This document shows positions 7,262-15,643 of a stretch of DNA of 30,955 nucleotides, one piece after another. This stretch comes from an uncultured Pseudomonas sp. (GTDB lineage: Bacteria > Pseudomonadota > Gammaproteobacteria > Pseudomonadales > Pseudomonadaceae). How positions within the stretch are numbered: position 1 is the first letter of the stretch; every line of letters begins with the position of its first letter. The position numbers and the translations under genes are program-made. The notes beneath the pieces are model-generated. The model was not told the origin of the DNA. It worked only from the letters and a program-made list of their open reading frames with translations, and made no database searches. The stretch covers positions 1 to 30,955 of the forward strand of contig NZ_CAMPHN010000038.1 in the NCBI RefSeq assembly GCF_946885885.1, in the 5' to 3' direction.

Positions 7262-8602
7262 TTATTGCTGCTTCAGGACCTTGGCGAGCACGATCTTCGG
7301 GCCTTTCATCTTCTTGACGATGATTCGCAGGCCGTCGACGTCGAGCACTTCCTCTTCCTCGGGCATGCGCTTGAGGGTTTCGTATACCAGGCCGGCGAGG
7401 GTCTCCGCGTCGATATGGTCGAGGTCGACGCCGAGCAGACGCTCGACCTTGAACAGCGGTGTGTCGCCGCGCACCAGCAGTTTGCCCGGTTGATAGGCGA
7501 GGATGCCGCGCTCGGCCTTGCGGTGCTCGTCCTGGATATCGCCGACCAGGGCTTCCAGCACATCCTCCATGGTCAGGTAGCCGATCACCTTGCCGTCGGC
7601 TTCCTCGACCAGGGCGAAATGCGAGCCGCCCTGGCGGAATTGTTCGAGCAGGTTGGATAACGGCATGTGCCGGCTCACCCGTTCGACCGGGTGCATCAAC
7701 TCGCTGAGTTTGAGCGCCGAGGGCAGCATCTCCAGCAGCGACAGATGCAGCAGCAGATCCTTGATATGCAGCACGCCGACAAAGCTGCCAGTCGCTTCGT
7801 CGTACACCGGGTAGCGGCTGTACTTGTGCCGGCGGAATACGCTGAACACCTCGTCCAGCGCGGCATTCAACTCCAGATAAACCAGATCTTCCCGGGAATT
7901 GGCCCAATCGACCACTTCCAGCTCGCCCATCTCCACGGCCGAGGCCAGCACGCGCATGTCCTGATCGCTGGGGTCGGTGGCGCGGCTGGAGTGCAGGATC
8001 AGCTTGAGTTCGTCGCGACTGTAATGGTGCTCGTGATGCGGTCCGGGTTCGCCCTGGCCGGCGATCCGCAGAATGGCGTTGGCGCTGGCATTGAGCAGAA
8101 AGATCGCCGGGTACATGGCCCAGTAGAACAGGTACAGCGGCGCGGCCGTCCACAGCGAGAGCAGTTCGGGTTTGCGGATCGCCCAGGACTTCGGCGCCAG
8201 TTCGCCGACCACGATATGCAGGTAGGAAATGATGAAAAAGGCGGTGAAGAAGGCGATGCCGTGAATCAGCGTCGGCGAATCGATGCCGATGGCGCCGAAC
8301 AGCGGTTCCAGCAGGTGGGCGAAGGCCGGTTCGCCTACCCAGCCCAGGCCCAGGGAGGCCAGGGTGATGCCCAGTTGGCAGGCCGACAGGTAGGCATCCA
8401 ACTGGTTATGCACGGTGCGCAGGATATGCCCGCGCCAGCCGTTTTTCGCGGCCAGGGCTTCCACCTTGGTTGCACGCAGCTTGACGATGGCGAATTCGGC
8501 CGCTACGAAAAAGCCGTTGAGCAGAACCAGGAACAGGGCGAACAGGACGAGGCCGAAATCGGCGAAATAGCTGGTGGCGGAGTAACTCGTGGAAGGGTCC
8601 AT
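7262..8602 (-). CDS. CorC/HlyC-family membrane protein with CBS domains
   Basis: Inner-membrane protein of the DUF21-CBS-CorC_HlyC architecture, 446 residues. Relatives are called hemolysin-like or magnesium/cobalt efflux proteins, and the general role is thought to be metal-ion (Mg2+) export. The DUF21 transmembrane part spans about 13-200, beginning LVLFALFLVLLNGFFVAAEFAIVKLR. Two CBS motifs follow (about 220-345; SRYPVYDE.TGSFVGVLHIKDLL and HFALVEEADGKVIGYLTMEDVLEALVG). A C-terminal CorC_HlyC domain ends in LVLAKVLKQQ. I prefer ATG at 8602 over the TTG at 8659, although no strong ribosome site is visible. The gene lies downstream of phoR on the same strand but is separated from it by 312 bases of repeats. 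Confidence 0.88.
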   Translation of the reverse strand: MDPSTSYSATSYFADFGLVLFALFLVLLNGFFVAAEFAIVKLRATKVEALAAKNGWRGHILRTVHNQLDAYLSACQLGITLASLGLGWVGEPAFAHLLEPLFGAIGIDSPTLIHGIAFFTAFFIISYLHIVVGELAPKSWAIRKPELLSLWTAAPLYLFYWAMYPAIFLLNASANAILRIAGQGEPGPHHEHHYSRDELKLILHSSRATDPSDQDMRVLASAVEMGELEVVDWANSREDLVYLELNAALDEVFSVFRRHKYSRYPVYDEATGSFVGVLHIKDLLLHLSLLEMLPSALKLSELMHPVERVSRHMPLSNLLEQFRQGGSHFALVEEADGKVIGYLTMEDVLEALVGDIQDEHRKAERGILAYQPGKLLVRGDTPLFKVERLLGVDLDHIDAETLAGLVYETLKRMPEEEEVLDVDGLRIIVKKMKGPKIVLAKVLKQQ

Positions 8603-8914
8603 AAGGGGTTCGGTTGGCCAATGACGGCTAAGAGTGGCGGCAGATGGCGGGCTTTGCAAGTGCGGCTATGGCGTTCGCACAGCCCGGATGCGATCCGGCG
8701 ACAGGCTGTGCGGTCGACATCGCGTCCCGGATTTTATCCGGGTTGCCGGAGAGCGTCTCCCGTAGCCGGATAAGCGCAGCGCAATCCGGGTAGCGTAATC
8801 CCGGATTGCGCCAAGGCTTATCTGGGCTACGAGGCGCGCTTTTGCGGGGTAGGCATAGCGAACCCTGCGATGCGGTAACGAGTTGGCTATCCTGCGTGTT
8901 GCTCCCAGCAGGAG
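8603..8914. repeat. REP-like palindromes between phoR and the CorC-like gene
   Basis: No gene is seen in these 312 bases. They hold several degenerate copies of the 'CCCGGAT...ATCCGGG' type of Pseudomonas intergenic repeat. One lies at 8681-8699, one at 8726-8742, and the longest inverted pair has arms 8761-8790 and 8800-8831 (CGTAGCCGGATAAGCGC... facing ...GGCTTATCTGGGCTACG). Such elements often sit downstream of genes and may act as transcript ends or 3' stabilisers for phoR. Confidence 0.7.
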
Positions 8915-10219
8915 TTATCTGCGGCGTACCGTCTGGGTATTGGGGAAGTGACAGGTAAAAGTGCTGCCATGGCCGAGGCGGCTGCTGATTTCCAGGCGCG
9001 CGCGATGGCGCAGCAGGACGTGCTTGACGATGGCCAGGCCGAGGCCGGTGCCGCCGGTGTTGCTGGCGCGGCTGGAGTCGACCCGGTAGAAACGTTCGGT
9101 CAGGCGCGGCAAGTGTTTGGCCTCGATGCCCTGGCCGCTGTCCCGTACCTCGAGGTGCGCGCCCTGCTCGTCGCCCCACCAGCGGATGCGGATGTCACCC
9201 TGGTCGTCGGTGTATTTCACCGCGTTGAACACCAGGTTGGAGAAGGCGCTGCGCAGCTCCGCCTCGCTGCCCTTGAGCTTGACCGCGGCGTCGGCCTCCA
9301 GGCTGATGCGATGATTGCGCTCGGCGGACAAGGCCTGGGCATCGTTCTTGATCGACAGCAGCAGCAGGTCGACCGCCACCGGCTGATTATCCGCGGGGTA
9401 ATCGGTGGCTTCCAATTTGGCCAGCAACAGCAGATCGTTCAGCAGCGCCTGCATGCGCCCACCTTGTTGCTGCATCTGTTGCAGTGCGCGCAGCCAGCGT
9501 GGATTTATCTGCTCGACATTGTCGAGCAGGGTTTCCAGGTAGCCGGAGATCACCGTCAGCGGTGTGCGCAGTTCGTGGGAGACGTTGGCGACGAAGTCCT
9601 TGCGCATCTGTTCGAGCTGATTGATACGGGTGACGTCGCGCACCAGCATCAGGTGTTCGCGGTTGCCGTATTGGGTGATGTGGAACTGCAAACGGCGCCT
9701 GCCGTTGGTCGGCGATGGCAATTCCAGCGGCTCCGCGTAGTTGCTGCTTTCCAGGTACTCGCTGAAGCGCGGATCGCGTACCAGGTTGGTGATCGGCTGG
9801 CCGCTGTCCTGCGGGGTCTTCAGGCCCAGCAGGTGTTCCGCGGCGAGGTTCCACCATTCCAGATTGCCGTCGCGGTCGAGCATGATCACCGCGTCTTTCA
9901 AGGCGGCTGTGGATTCTTGCACGCGGTCGATCACCGCCTGCAGGCGGTCGCGAGCTTTCTGGTCGCGGCGTTGCAGGTGGTAAATGCTGTCGAACACTTC
10001 GCCCCAGAGACCGTGGCTGTCCGGTGGCGGCTCGTTGGCCTGGCGGTTGCGTAACCACTCATGCAAGCGCAGCAGTTGCTTCAAGTGCCAGGCCAGGTAG
10101 CCGCTCAGGCCGATGACCAGTATCCAGGCGTATTGGCCCGTGGCCAGGCCCAGTAGCAGGCAGGCACCGAGTAACAACAGCAAACGGCGTATCAGGTTGC
10201 CGCGCCAGTCTTGATTCAC
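8915..10219 (-). CDS. phoR: Phosphate regulon sensor histidine kinase PhoR
   Basis: Membrane-bound sensor kinase that phosphorylates PhoB when phosphate is scarce; 434 residues, close to the usual Pseudomonas length. The N-terminus has two membrane segments with almost no periplasmic loop (LLLLLGACLLLGLA and YAWILVIGLSGYLAW, about 12-44), as expected for a kinase that senses through Pst/PhoU. A PAS domain follows (about 95-200; VIMLDRDGNLEWWNLAAEHLLG). The dimerisation helix carries the phospho-acceptor H215 in VSHELRTPL. The ATPase domain has the N-box NLVFNAVKYT, G1 DSGQGI and G2 GTGLGLAIV. It starts with GTG at 10219, with AGGA upstream. phoB lies 75 bases upstream on the same strand. Confidence 0.96.
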   Translation of the reverse strand: MNQDWRGNLIRRLLLLLGACLLLGLATGQYAWILVIGLSGYLAWHLKQLLRLHEWLRNRQANEPPPDSHGLWGEVFDSIYHLQRRDQKARDRLQAVIDRVQESTAALKDAVIMLDRDGNLEWWNLAAEHLLGLKTPQDSGQPITNLVRDPRFSEYLESSNYAEPLELPSPTNGRRRLQFHITQYGNREHLMLVRDVTRINQLEQMRKDFVANVSHELRTPLTVISGYLETLLDNVEQINPRWLRALQQMQQQGGRMQALLNDLLLLAKLEATDYPADNQPVAVDLLLLSIKNDAQALSAERNHRISLEADAAVKLKGSEAELRSAFSNLVFNAVKYTDDQGDIRIRWWGDEQGAHLEVRDSGQGIEAKHLPRLTERFYRVDSSRASNTGGTGLGLAIVKHVLLRHRARLEISSRLGHGSTFTCHFPNTQTVRRR

Positions 10220-10256
10220 TTTAATGCTTGTCCTTTCAACCGTCCGCCCGCACTAC

Positions 10257-10279
10257 CAGGCTGTTGAAAAACTACCTGC
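10257..10279 (+). repeat. 23-bp dispersed motif, copy 2
   Basis: This matches the reverse complement of 4003-4025 with one mismatch in 23. It occupies the phoB-phoR gap, so it is transcribed as part of the phoBR message. Origin and function unknown. Confidence 0.55.
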
Positions 10280-10294
10280 GCATTGGCGCCGCGA

Positions 10295-10984
10295 CTAATT
10301 CTTGGTGGAGAAACGATAGCCGGTGCCGCGAACGGTTTGTACCAGGTTCTCGTAGACTTCGCCGAGCGCTTTGCGCAGGCGGCGGATATGCACGTCCACA
10401 GTGCGCTCTTCGACGTAAACGTTACCGCCCCATACCTGGTCGAGCAATTGGCCGCGGGTGTAGGCGCGTTCCTGGTGGGTCATGAAGAATTGCAGCAAAC
10501 GGTATTCGGTGGGGCCCATGTCGGCCGGTTTACCGTCGATGGTCACCCGGTGGCTGATCGGGTCGAGCAGCAGGCCACCGACTTCGATCGGCCCTTCGTT
10601 CTCCACCGGCCCGGCGCGGCGTAGCACGGCCTTCAGGCGGGCGACCAGTTCGCGTGGGGAAAACGGCTTGGTGATGTAATCGTCGGCGCCGACTTCCAGG
10701 CCCTGGATCTTGTTGTCCTCTTCGCCCTTGGCGGTGAGCATGATGATCGGGATATCGCCGGTCAGCTCGTCGCGCTTGAGGCGTCGTGCCAGTTCGATAC
10801 CCGAGGTGCCGGGCAGCATCCAATCGAGCAGGATCAGGTCCGGTTTACGGTCGACGATCATTGCGTGGGCTTGCTGGGTGTTTTCCGCTTCCAGGCAATC
10901 GTAGCCCGCCATTTCCAGCGCCACCGCGATCATTTCGCGGATCGGTGCTTCGTCGTCGACGATCAGGATGTTCTTGCCAACCAT
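10295..10984 (-). CDS. phoB: Phosphate regulon response regulator PhoB
   Basis: OmpR-type transcription activator of the Pho regulon (pst, phoU, phoBR and others); 229 residues, the standard length. The receiver domain (1-120) has D10-D11, the phospho-acceptor D54 in [17 protein letters not shown] and the conserved Lys in [14 protein letters not shown]. The winged-helix domain (about 130-229) has the recognition helix in [15 protein letters not shown] and ends [13 protein letters not shown] at 10984 is preceded by GAGG. A Pho box lies upstream, so the gene probably activates itself. Confidence 0.97.
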   Translation of the reverse strand: MVGKNILIVDDEAPIREMIAVALEMAGYDCLEAENTQQAHAMIVDRKPDLILLDWMLPGTSGIELARRLKRDELTGDIPIIMLTAKGEEDNKIQGLEVGADDYITKPFSPRELVARLKAVLRRAGPVENEGPIEVGGLLLDPISHRVTIDGKPADMGPTEYRLLQFFMTHQERAYTRGQLLDQVWGGNVYVEERTVDVHIRRLRKALGEVYENLVQTVRGTGYRFSTKN

Positions 10985-11022
10985 GGGTCCTGCCTCGGGT
11001 CATCACACTGTCAATGGCCTGC

Positions 11023-11056
11023 ATTAGATAACGGAATTATTGCAGCGATATGACAA
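11023..11056 (-). promoter_or_regulatory. Pho box and -10 of the phoB promoter
   Basis: On the minus strand, TTGTCAT-ATCG-CTGCAAT (11039-11056) matches the PhoB-binding direct repeat CTGTCAT-N4-CTGTCAT at 6/7 and 5/7 positions with the required 11-base period. Eight bases later TATCTAAT (11023-11030) is a suitable -10, the arrangement in which the Pho box replaces the -35 element. The transcript would begin just upstream of phoB. Confidence 0.7.
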
Positions 11057-11074
11057 AAGGACGGCATGCGGCCT

Positions 11075-11965
11075 TCAGTGCAGTGCGTAATCGATGACCA
11101 AGCCGACAAAGATCGCCAGCCCGGCCCAGTGGTTGTGCAGGAAGGCGTTGAAGCAGGCCATGGGTTTGCGGTTGCGGGTTTTCTGGTATTCCCAGGCGAA
11201 GCAAGCCGTGGCCACCAGCAGGCCGAGGTGGAAATAGATGCCCAGTTCGAAGCGCGCGCCGGCCAGCAGCAGGCACAGCAGCGCCAGGCCCTGGAGGATG
11301 ACGATGATCAGGCGGTCGGCATCGCCGAACAGAATGGCAGTGGATTTCACCCCGATTTTCAGGTCGTCTTCGCGGTCGGCCATGGCGTAATAAGTGTCGT
11401 AGGCCACTGTCCACAGCAGGTTGGCGATGTACAGCAGCCAGGCTTCCGGCGGCACGCTGCCGGTCTCGGCAGTGAAGGCCATCGGCATGCCCCAGGAGAA
11501 GGCCGCGCCCAGCACCACCTGCGGGTAGAAGGTATAGCGCTTCATAAAGGGATAGGTGGCCGCCAGCGCCAGGCCGCCGAACGACAGCCAGATGGTGGTG
11601 GCATTGGTGAACAGCACCAGGACAAAGGCCAGCGCCACCAGCACGGCGAACAGGATCAGCGCCTCGCGCGGCTGGACCTTGCCGCTGGCCAGCGGTCGCG
11701 CCCGGGTGCGAGCGACGTGGCCGTCGAAGTTACGGTCGGCGTAGTCGTTGATCACGCAGCCGGCGGCGCGCATCAGAATCACCCCGACCACGAAGATAAA
11801 CAGGTTCTTCGCGCTCGGCACGCCCTCGGCCGCCACCCATAGCGCCCAAAGCGTCGGCCACAGCAGCAGGTAGATGCCGATCGGCTTGTCCAGGCGCATC
11901 AACTGGATGAAGTCCCAGGCACGTGGGTGCAGGCGATTGAGCGAGTGCAGCAGGCGGGTGTACAT
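11075..11965 (-). CDS. ubiA: 4-hydroxybenzoate octaprenyltransferase UbiA
   Basis: Integral membrane prenyltransferase of ubiquinone synthesis; it attaches the polyprenyl chain to 4-hydroxybenzoate, the product of UbiC. It has 296 residues, typical length. The two Asp-rich motifs are visible: [20 protein letters not shown] (first) and [17 protein letters not shown] (second), with hydrophobic helices between and after them. ATG at 11965 has GGAG upstream. The frame is open much further upstream, but that stretch is antisense-like and overlaps ubiC, so I exclude it. ubiC lies 131 bases upstream on the same strand. Confidence 0.95.
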   Translation of the reverse strand: MYTRLLHSLNRLHPRAWDFIQLMRLDKPIGIYLLLWPTLWALWVAAEGVPSAKNLFIFVVGVILMRAAGCVINDYADRNFDGHVARTRARPLASGKVQPREALILFAVLVALAFVLVLFTNATTIWLSFGGLALAATYPFMKRYTFYPQVVLGAAFSWGMPMAFTAETGSVPPEAWLLYIANLLWTVAYDTYYAMADREDDLKIGVKSTAILFGDADRLIIVILQGLALLCLLLAGARFELGIYFHLGLLVATACFAWEYQKTRNRKPMACFNAFLHNHWAGLAIFVGLVIDYALH

Positions 11966-11992
11966 AAGCGCGTCTCCGTGCGGGGTGCAGGG

Positions 11993-11998
11993 ATTATA
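11993..11998 (-). promoter_or_regulatory. Possible -10 element for ubiA
   Basis: A perfect TATAAT lies on the minus strand 27 bases before the ubiA start, just inside the repeat-bearing ubiC-ubiA gap. No good -35 is seen at 17-18 bases. If active, it would give ubiA a promoter separate from ubiC. Confidence 0.3.
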
Positions 11999-12011
11999 CG
12001 GGCGATGGGCG

Positions 12012-12101
12012 CGTAGGGTGGATCGGGGCGCGTAGCTGACGCCGTTTTCATCCACCGTTCTGCTCGCCCTGGTGGATCGATAGAGCGTGATCCACCCTAC
12101 G
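12012..12101. repeat. Intergenic palindrome between ubiC and ubiA
   Basis: Perfect 13-base arms (CGTAGGGTGGATC at 12012-12024; GATCCACCCTACG at 12089-12101) enclose an inner pair, TCCACC (12051-12056) facing GGTGGA (12071-12076). The right arm contains the ubiC stop codon (12097-12099). The GTGGA...TCCAC-CCTAC form resembles the hairpins at 16666 and 22344. Confidence 0.7.
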
Positions 12102-12648
12102 TATCGACCCCGGCCGCCCGCCAGAACTCCGGCAGAAACACCTCGGCCACCAGTACGCCCAGGGGGCCGCGGCTGAAGCAGGAGCGGCGGGCCCATAGGC
12201 GTTCGGCGCGCGTCTCGCCGGGCAGCCAGGCGGCCGGGTAGCGGCAAGCCTGTAGCGGGCCGCGGTCGAAGGCGCGGTCGCTGAACAGCAATTCGCCGAG
12301 CGAGCGGCTGCCGAGCTGCGCGAGCTCCAGGCCGGAGCCTTCCAGGGCGCTGCGTGCCGCCACGCTGCGGGCGAATACCCAGGGTGTGCCGCAGCCGCGC
12401 AGGTAGACCTCGCGCACCCAGCCCTGACTGCCATCGACCACTCCGAGCGCAGCGCACTCGTCGTTGCGCAAGCGTTGCCAGCCTTCGACCAGCGGGGTGA
12501 CGCTGAAACCGTCGTTGGACAAGGCGCTCAGGCGGCGGGTCAGCGAATCCTCGTTGAACAGCCAGTCGCACACCCCGGCAGCGGGGGCCGGGTGCAATTG
12601 GCTGGCGCTGAGCCAGCGCGGCGGATGGGCGAGGGCGGCGTGGGGCAC
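12097..12648 (-). CDS. ubiC: Chorismate pyruvate-lyase UbiC
   Basis: Cytoplasmic lyase that splits chorismate into 4-hydroxybenzoate and pyruvate, the first committed step of ubiquinone synthesis. The 183-residue product has the family blocks [23 protein letters not shown], the conserved Arg-Glu-Val region [17 protein letters not shown] and the [11 protein letters not shown] stretch, and ends with a FLPEFW segment. It starts with GTG at 12648; I see no in-frame ATG and only a weak GAGGT-type ribosome site, so the start is less certain than the identity. The stop codon lies inside an intergenic repeat arm. It is followed by ubiA. Confidence 0.92.
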   Translation of the reverse strand: MPHAALAHPPRWLSASQLHPAPAAGVCDWLFNEDSLTRRLSALSNDGFSVTPLVEGWQRLRNDECAALGVVDGSQGWVREVYLRGCGTPWVFARSVAARSALEGSGLELAQLGSRSLGELLFSDRAFDRGPLQACRYPAAWLPGETRAERLWARRSCFSRGPLGVLVAEVFLPEFWRAAGVDT

Positions 12649-12800
12649 GGAGAGGTCGTCGTTTGAGTCGAGCGCGCGAGTCTAGCACGGTCGTTCGCGT
12701 GGATCAGGCGCGGCGCGTTCGTCGCCGCGCGGCTTGGCGCCCCTGTGCATTTACGGTAGTTTGCCCGGCGCACTCTTTATGGGATTCATCCGAGGTCGTT

Positions 12801-12968
12801 ATGAAAAAGTGGCAATGTGTGGTCTGTGGGCTGGTCTACGATGAAAGCCTGGGCTGGCCCGACGAAGGCATCGCCGCCGGAACCCTCTGGCAGGATGTTC
12901 CGCAAGACTGGCTGTGCCCGGACTGCGGAGTCGGTAAATTGGATTTCGAGATGATCGAAATCGGCTGA
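12801..12968 (+). CDS. rubA1: Rubredoxin 1
   Basis: Small one-iron electron carrier, 55 residues. Four Cys ligands in two CxxC knuckles: C6-C9 (CVVCG) and C39-C42 (CPDCGVGK). The family sequence YDE..G.PDEGI..GT.W.D.P.DWLCP is complete. ATG at 12801 has GAGG upstream. A second rubredoxin and the rubredoxin reductase follow on the same strand, so electrons probably flow from NAD(P)H through the reductase to these proteins and on to an oxygenase or oxidative-stress acceptor. The numbering 1/2 follows position here and recalled Pseudomonas naming. Confidence 0.93.
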   Translation: MKKWQCVVCGLVYDESLGWPDEGIAAGTLWQDVPQDWLCPDCGVGKLDFEMIEIG

Positions 12969-13016
12969 TCGCAATCCGCCCGCGGCGCGGTCTGGCCGAA
13001 CCTGAGCGAGGGACGC

Positions 13017-13184
13017 ATGCGTAAGTGGCAGTGTGTGGTATGCGGTTTCATCTATGACGAGGCCCTGGGTCTGCCCGACGAAGGCATCGCCCCCGGTACG
13101 CGTTGGGAAGATATTCCCGCCGATTGGCTGTGCCCGGATTGCGGCGTGGGTAAAGTCGACTTCGAGATGATCGAGATCGTTTGA
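13017..13184 (+). CDS. rubA2: Rubredoxin 2
   Basis: Second 55-residue rubredoxin, starting 48 bases after the first. It has CVVCG and CPDCGVGK knuckles (C6, C9, C39, C42) and differs from the first at scattered sites ([29 protein letters not shown]). The start ATG at 13017 follows GCGAGGGAC. The pair is clearly a tandem duplication. Both copies keep every iron ligand, so both should be functional. Confidence 0.93.
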   Translation: MRKWQCVVCGFIYDEALGLPDEGIAPGTRWEDIPADWLCPDCGVGKVDFEMIEIV

Positions 13185-13300
13185 ATGTCCTGATGCTCGC
13201 CGAGCCTGGCGACTCAGCCGCCTGCCCTCGCCATTCCCGAGCGCGCCTGAAACGTCAGGCAAAATCCACGGCGCCGTGCCGCCATCCCTGGGAGTGAAAG

Positions 13301-14461
13301 ATGACTGCCCCGCTATCCGCACCCGTCGTGATAATCGGCACCGGCCTGGCCGGTTACAACCTGGCGCGGGAGTTCCGCAAGCTGGACGGCGACACCCCGT
13401 TGCTGCTGATCAGCGCCGACGACGGGCGCTCCTATTCCAAACCGATGCTCTCCACCGGTTTCGCCAAAGACAAGGATGCGGATGCCCTGAGCATGGCCGA
13501 GCCGGGCGCCATGGCCGAACAGCTGAAGGCGGAGATCCGCACTCACACCCTTATCAGCGGTATCGATCCCGGCCACCGACAGCTGTGGATCGGCGAAGAG
13601 GCGGTGCCTTATCGCGACCTGGTCCTGGCCTGGGGCGCGGAGCCGATCCGGGTGCCGGTCGCCGGCGATGCCGCCGATAGCATCCTGTCGATCAACGACC
13701 TGGAAGACTACGCGCGTTTTCGCGCGGCGGCCGCCGGCAAGCGTCGAGTGCTGATCCTCGGGGTCGGTCTGATCGGCTGCGAATTCGCCAACGACCTCAG
13801 CCTTGGTGGTTACCAGGTCGAACTGGTCGCGCCCTGCGAACAACTGATGCCCGCTCTGCTGCACCCTGCCGCTGCGTCTGCGTTGCAGGCCGGTCTGGAA
13901 AGCCTGGGCGCGCGTTTCCATCTGGGGCCGCTGCTGACCAGTCTCGAGTACGCGGACGACGGCCTGCGCGCGCAGCTGTCGGACGGCACGCTGATCGCCT
14001 GCGACCTGGTGTTGTCGGCGATCGGCCTGCGCCCGCGCATCGATCTCGCCGCCGCCGCGGGCCTGGCGGTCAACCGCGGGGTGATGGTCGACCGCGAACT
14101 GCGCAGCTCCCACGCCAATATCTATGCCCTGGGCGACTGCGCGGAGGTCGACGGCCTCAGCCTGCTGTATGTCATGCCGCTGATGAATTGTGCCCGCGCC
14201 CTGGCGAAAACCCTGGCCGGCGAGCCGACCGCGGTCGGCTACGGGCCCATGCCGGTGACGGTGAAAACCCCCGCCTGTCCGTTGGTCGTATCGCCGCCGC
14301 CGCGTGGTTCGAGTGGCGAGTGGACGGTTTACGGCAGTGGCGGCGATATCAAGGCGCTTTGTCGTGACCCCAGCGGTGCGCTGTTGGGCTATGCGCTGAC
14401 CGGCACTGCGGTGCAGGAGAAGTTCGGCTTGAATAAGGAACTCCCGGCATTATTGGCGTAA
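13301..14461 (+). CDS. Rubredoxin-NAD(+) reductase
   Basis: FAD-dependent reductase that passes electrons from NADH to rubredoxin; 386 residues, normal for the Pseudomonas enzyme (often named rubB or alkT-like). The FAD dinucleotide fold is near the N-terminus ([14 protein letters not shown]), the NAD fold is in the middle ([14 protein letters not shown]), and the second FAD-contact motif is [14 protein letters not shown] at 13301 has GGAG upstream. It lies 116 bases after rubA2 on the same strand, forming a complete NADH-reductase-rubredoxin chain. Confidence 0.92.
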   Translation: MTAPLSAPVVIIGTGLAGYNLAREFRKLDGDTPLLLISADDGRSYSKPMLSTGFAKDKDADALSMAEPGAMAEQLKAEIRTHTLISGIDPGHRQLWIGEEAVPYRDLVLAWGAEPIRVPVAGDAADSILSINDLEDYARFRAAAAGKRRVLILGVGLIGCEFANDLSLGGYQVELVAPCEQLMPALLHPAAASALQAGLESLGARFHLGPLLTSLEYADDGLRAQLSDGTLIACDLVLSAIGLRPRIDLAAAAGLAVNRGVMVDRELRSSHANIYALGDCAEVDGLSLLYVMPLMNCARALAKTLAGEPTAVGYGPMPVTVKTPACPLVVSPPPRGSSGEWTVYGSGGDIKALCRDPSGALLGYALTGTAVQEKFGLNKELPALLA

Positions 14462-14579
14462 ATACCGGCTGTTCTGTCTAATATGCCGCAAAAATGCCCA
14501 ATTAAACTGTCGGGCAAGACTGGCGCAGCTCTACGCCACATGCCATTCTCCATGAGTCTGCCGCAGCGCAGAGCTGTTG

Positions 14580-14602
14580 CAGCGCCTTGGGCGCTGTTCT
14601 TG
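14580..14602 (+). terminator. Possible hairpin terminator after the reductase gene
   Basis: CAGCGCC-TTG-GGCGCTG forms a perfect 7-pair stem with a 3-base loop, followed by TTCTTG. It lies between the reductase stop and the HU gene. The T tract is weak, so it could also be an element of the HU leader. Confidence 0.35.
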
Positions 14603-14648
14603 AACGAGCAGCACGGATACAACAACAAAAACCGTCAAAGAGGCATTT

Positions 14649-14921
14649 ATGCGTAAACCGGAACTCGCCGCCGCCATTGCCGATAAGGCAGATCTGACCA
14701 AAGATCAGGCTAATCGCGTACTCAACGCCGTGCTCGAAGAAATCACTGGTGCACTGAACCGCAAGGACAGTGTGACGCTCGTGGGCTTCGGCACTTTCGT
14801 TCAACGTCACCGAGGTGCCCGTACCGGCAAAAACCCGCAAACCGGCGAGCCGGTGAAGATCAAAGCCAGTAACACGGTCGCCTTCAAACCGGGTAAATCC
14901 CTGAAAGACGCCGTTAACTGA
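14649..14921 (+). CDS. hupA: HU-family DNA-binding protein
   Basis: Nucleoid-associated protein that bends and compacts DNA as a dimer; 90 residues, the standard HU length. N-terminal helices (KPELAAAIADKADLTKDQANRVLNAVLEEI) lead into the beta-arm region GFGTFVQRHRGARTGKNPQTGEPVKIKAS, with the arm-tip NPQTG Pro that intercalates in DNA, and it ends FKPGKSLKDAVN. ATG at 14649 follows AAAGAGGC. The symbol follows the recalled Pseudomonas neighbourhood (HU between rubredoxin reductase and recG); HU and IHF are similar, but the arm and length fit HU. Confidence 0.9.
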   Translation: MRKPELAAAIADKADLTKDQANRVLNAVLEEITGALNRKDSVTLVGFGTFVQRHRGARTGKNPQTGEPVKIKASNTVAFKPGKSLKDAVN

Positions 14922-15171
14922 GTGATCCGGCCCGGAGCCGTCAGTGGCCTGTACGGCTAGTCGGTTTACTCAGGTTCGGATGGTAGAAGTTCCGAACAGC
15001 ATTGCTGAATCGGGTTTTCGAGCGTCGAAGTTGACTAATTGAACTAGCCATACACGCCACCCGTGCTCCGGGCGCCCCGCCGCCCGTGCCGACCATTCCT
15101 TAGGTTGGCTGTGGCACCCGTCACAACTCGCTACAATGCGCCGCCGTTTTAACTCCCCTGAGGCCATGCGC
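14922..15171. other. Gap between HU and the SCP2-domain gene
   Basis: No gene or clear repeat in these 250 bases. A good -10-like TACAAT at 15132-15137 lies 35 bases before the next start codon; TTGGCT at 15105-15110 is too far away (21 bases) for a standard -35, so the promoter call is tentative. Confidence 0.3.
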
Positions 15172-15564
15172 ATGAAATTTCGTTTTCTCCTGTGGATGCT
15201 GGGTCGCCTGATGGCCAAAGCCAGCCGTGAAAATCCCGCTTTCCAGCAACAGCTGGTCGACCGCGACATGACCTTCCAGCTGCACACGCTCGATGGCAAG
15301 ATCGCCCGCCATTTCATCGTCAAAGACCAGCGCATCGTCAGCAAACGCGGCCCGGCCAGCGAGCCGGCCTTCGCCATTGGCTTCAAGGACGGCGCCTACG
15401 GTTTCGCCACCATGAGCGCGAAGAACAAGCAGCTGGCCTTTATGCAGGGTATCCAGAACAAAGAGATCCAGATCCAGGGCAACCCGGCCTTGGTGATGTG
15501 GTTCCAGGGATTGATGAAATACCTGATGCCGAAAAAGTCCGGCAGCGATAAAAAAGCCGCCTGA
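15172..15564 (+). CDS. SCP2 sterol-binding-domain-like protein
   Basis: Small cytoplasmic protein of about 130 residues resembling the SCP2/UbiJ-type lipid-binding fold: DMTFQLHTLDGKIARHFIVKD, a central FAIGFKDGAYGFATM and a lipid-pocket-type segment ending QGNPALVMWFQGLMKYLMP. In other proteins this fold binds hydrophobic ligands such as lipids or isoprenoids; the actual ligand is unknown. I chose ATG at 15172 because GAGG lies eight bases upstream; the ATG at 15166 is only two bases from that site and the one at 15136 has none. The C-terminus is Lys-rich (KKSGSDKKAA). Confidence 0.75.
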   Translation: MKFRFLLWMLGRLMAKASRENPAFQQQLVDRDMTFQLHTLDGKIARHFIVKDQRIVSKRGPASEPAFAIGFKDGAYGFATMSAKNKQLAFMQGIQNKEIQIQGNPALVMWFQGLMKYLMPKKSGSDKKAA

Positions 15565-15643
15565 GAGACAAGCTTGCACAAGGGCGCTGGCCGACACTCG
15601 CCGCGTTCGCTAGGCTGGGCACAGTTATCCGGGAAGCCCAGCC

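Noticed and set aside
11075..12688. A 537-codon frame that extends ubiA far upstream across ubiC
   Set aside because: The extra N-terminal part is Arg/Pro-rich with no family likeness and lies in another frame of ubiC. UbiA starts normally at 11965 with a GGAG site.
14922..15171. tRNA or small RNA gene in the HU downstream gap
   Set aside because: No cloverleaf, conserved loop sequences or convincing promoter-terminator pair could be seen.
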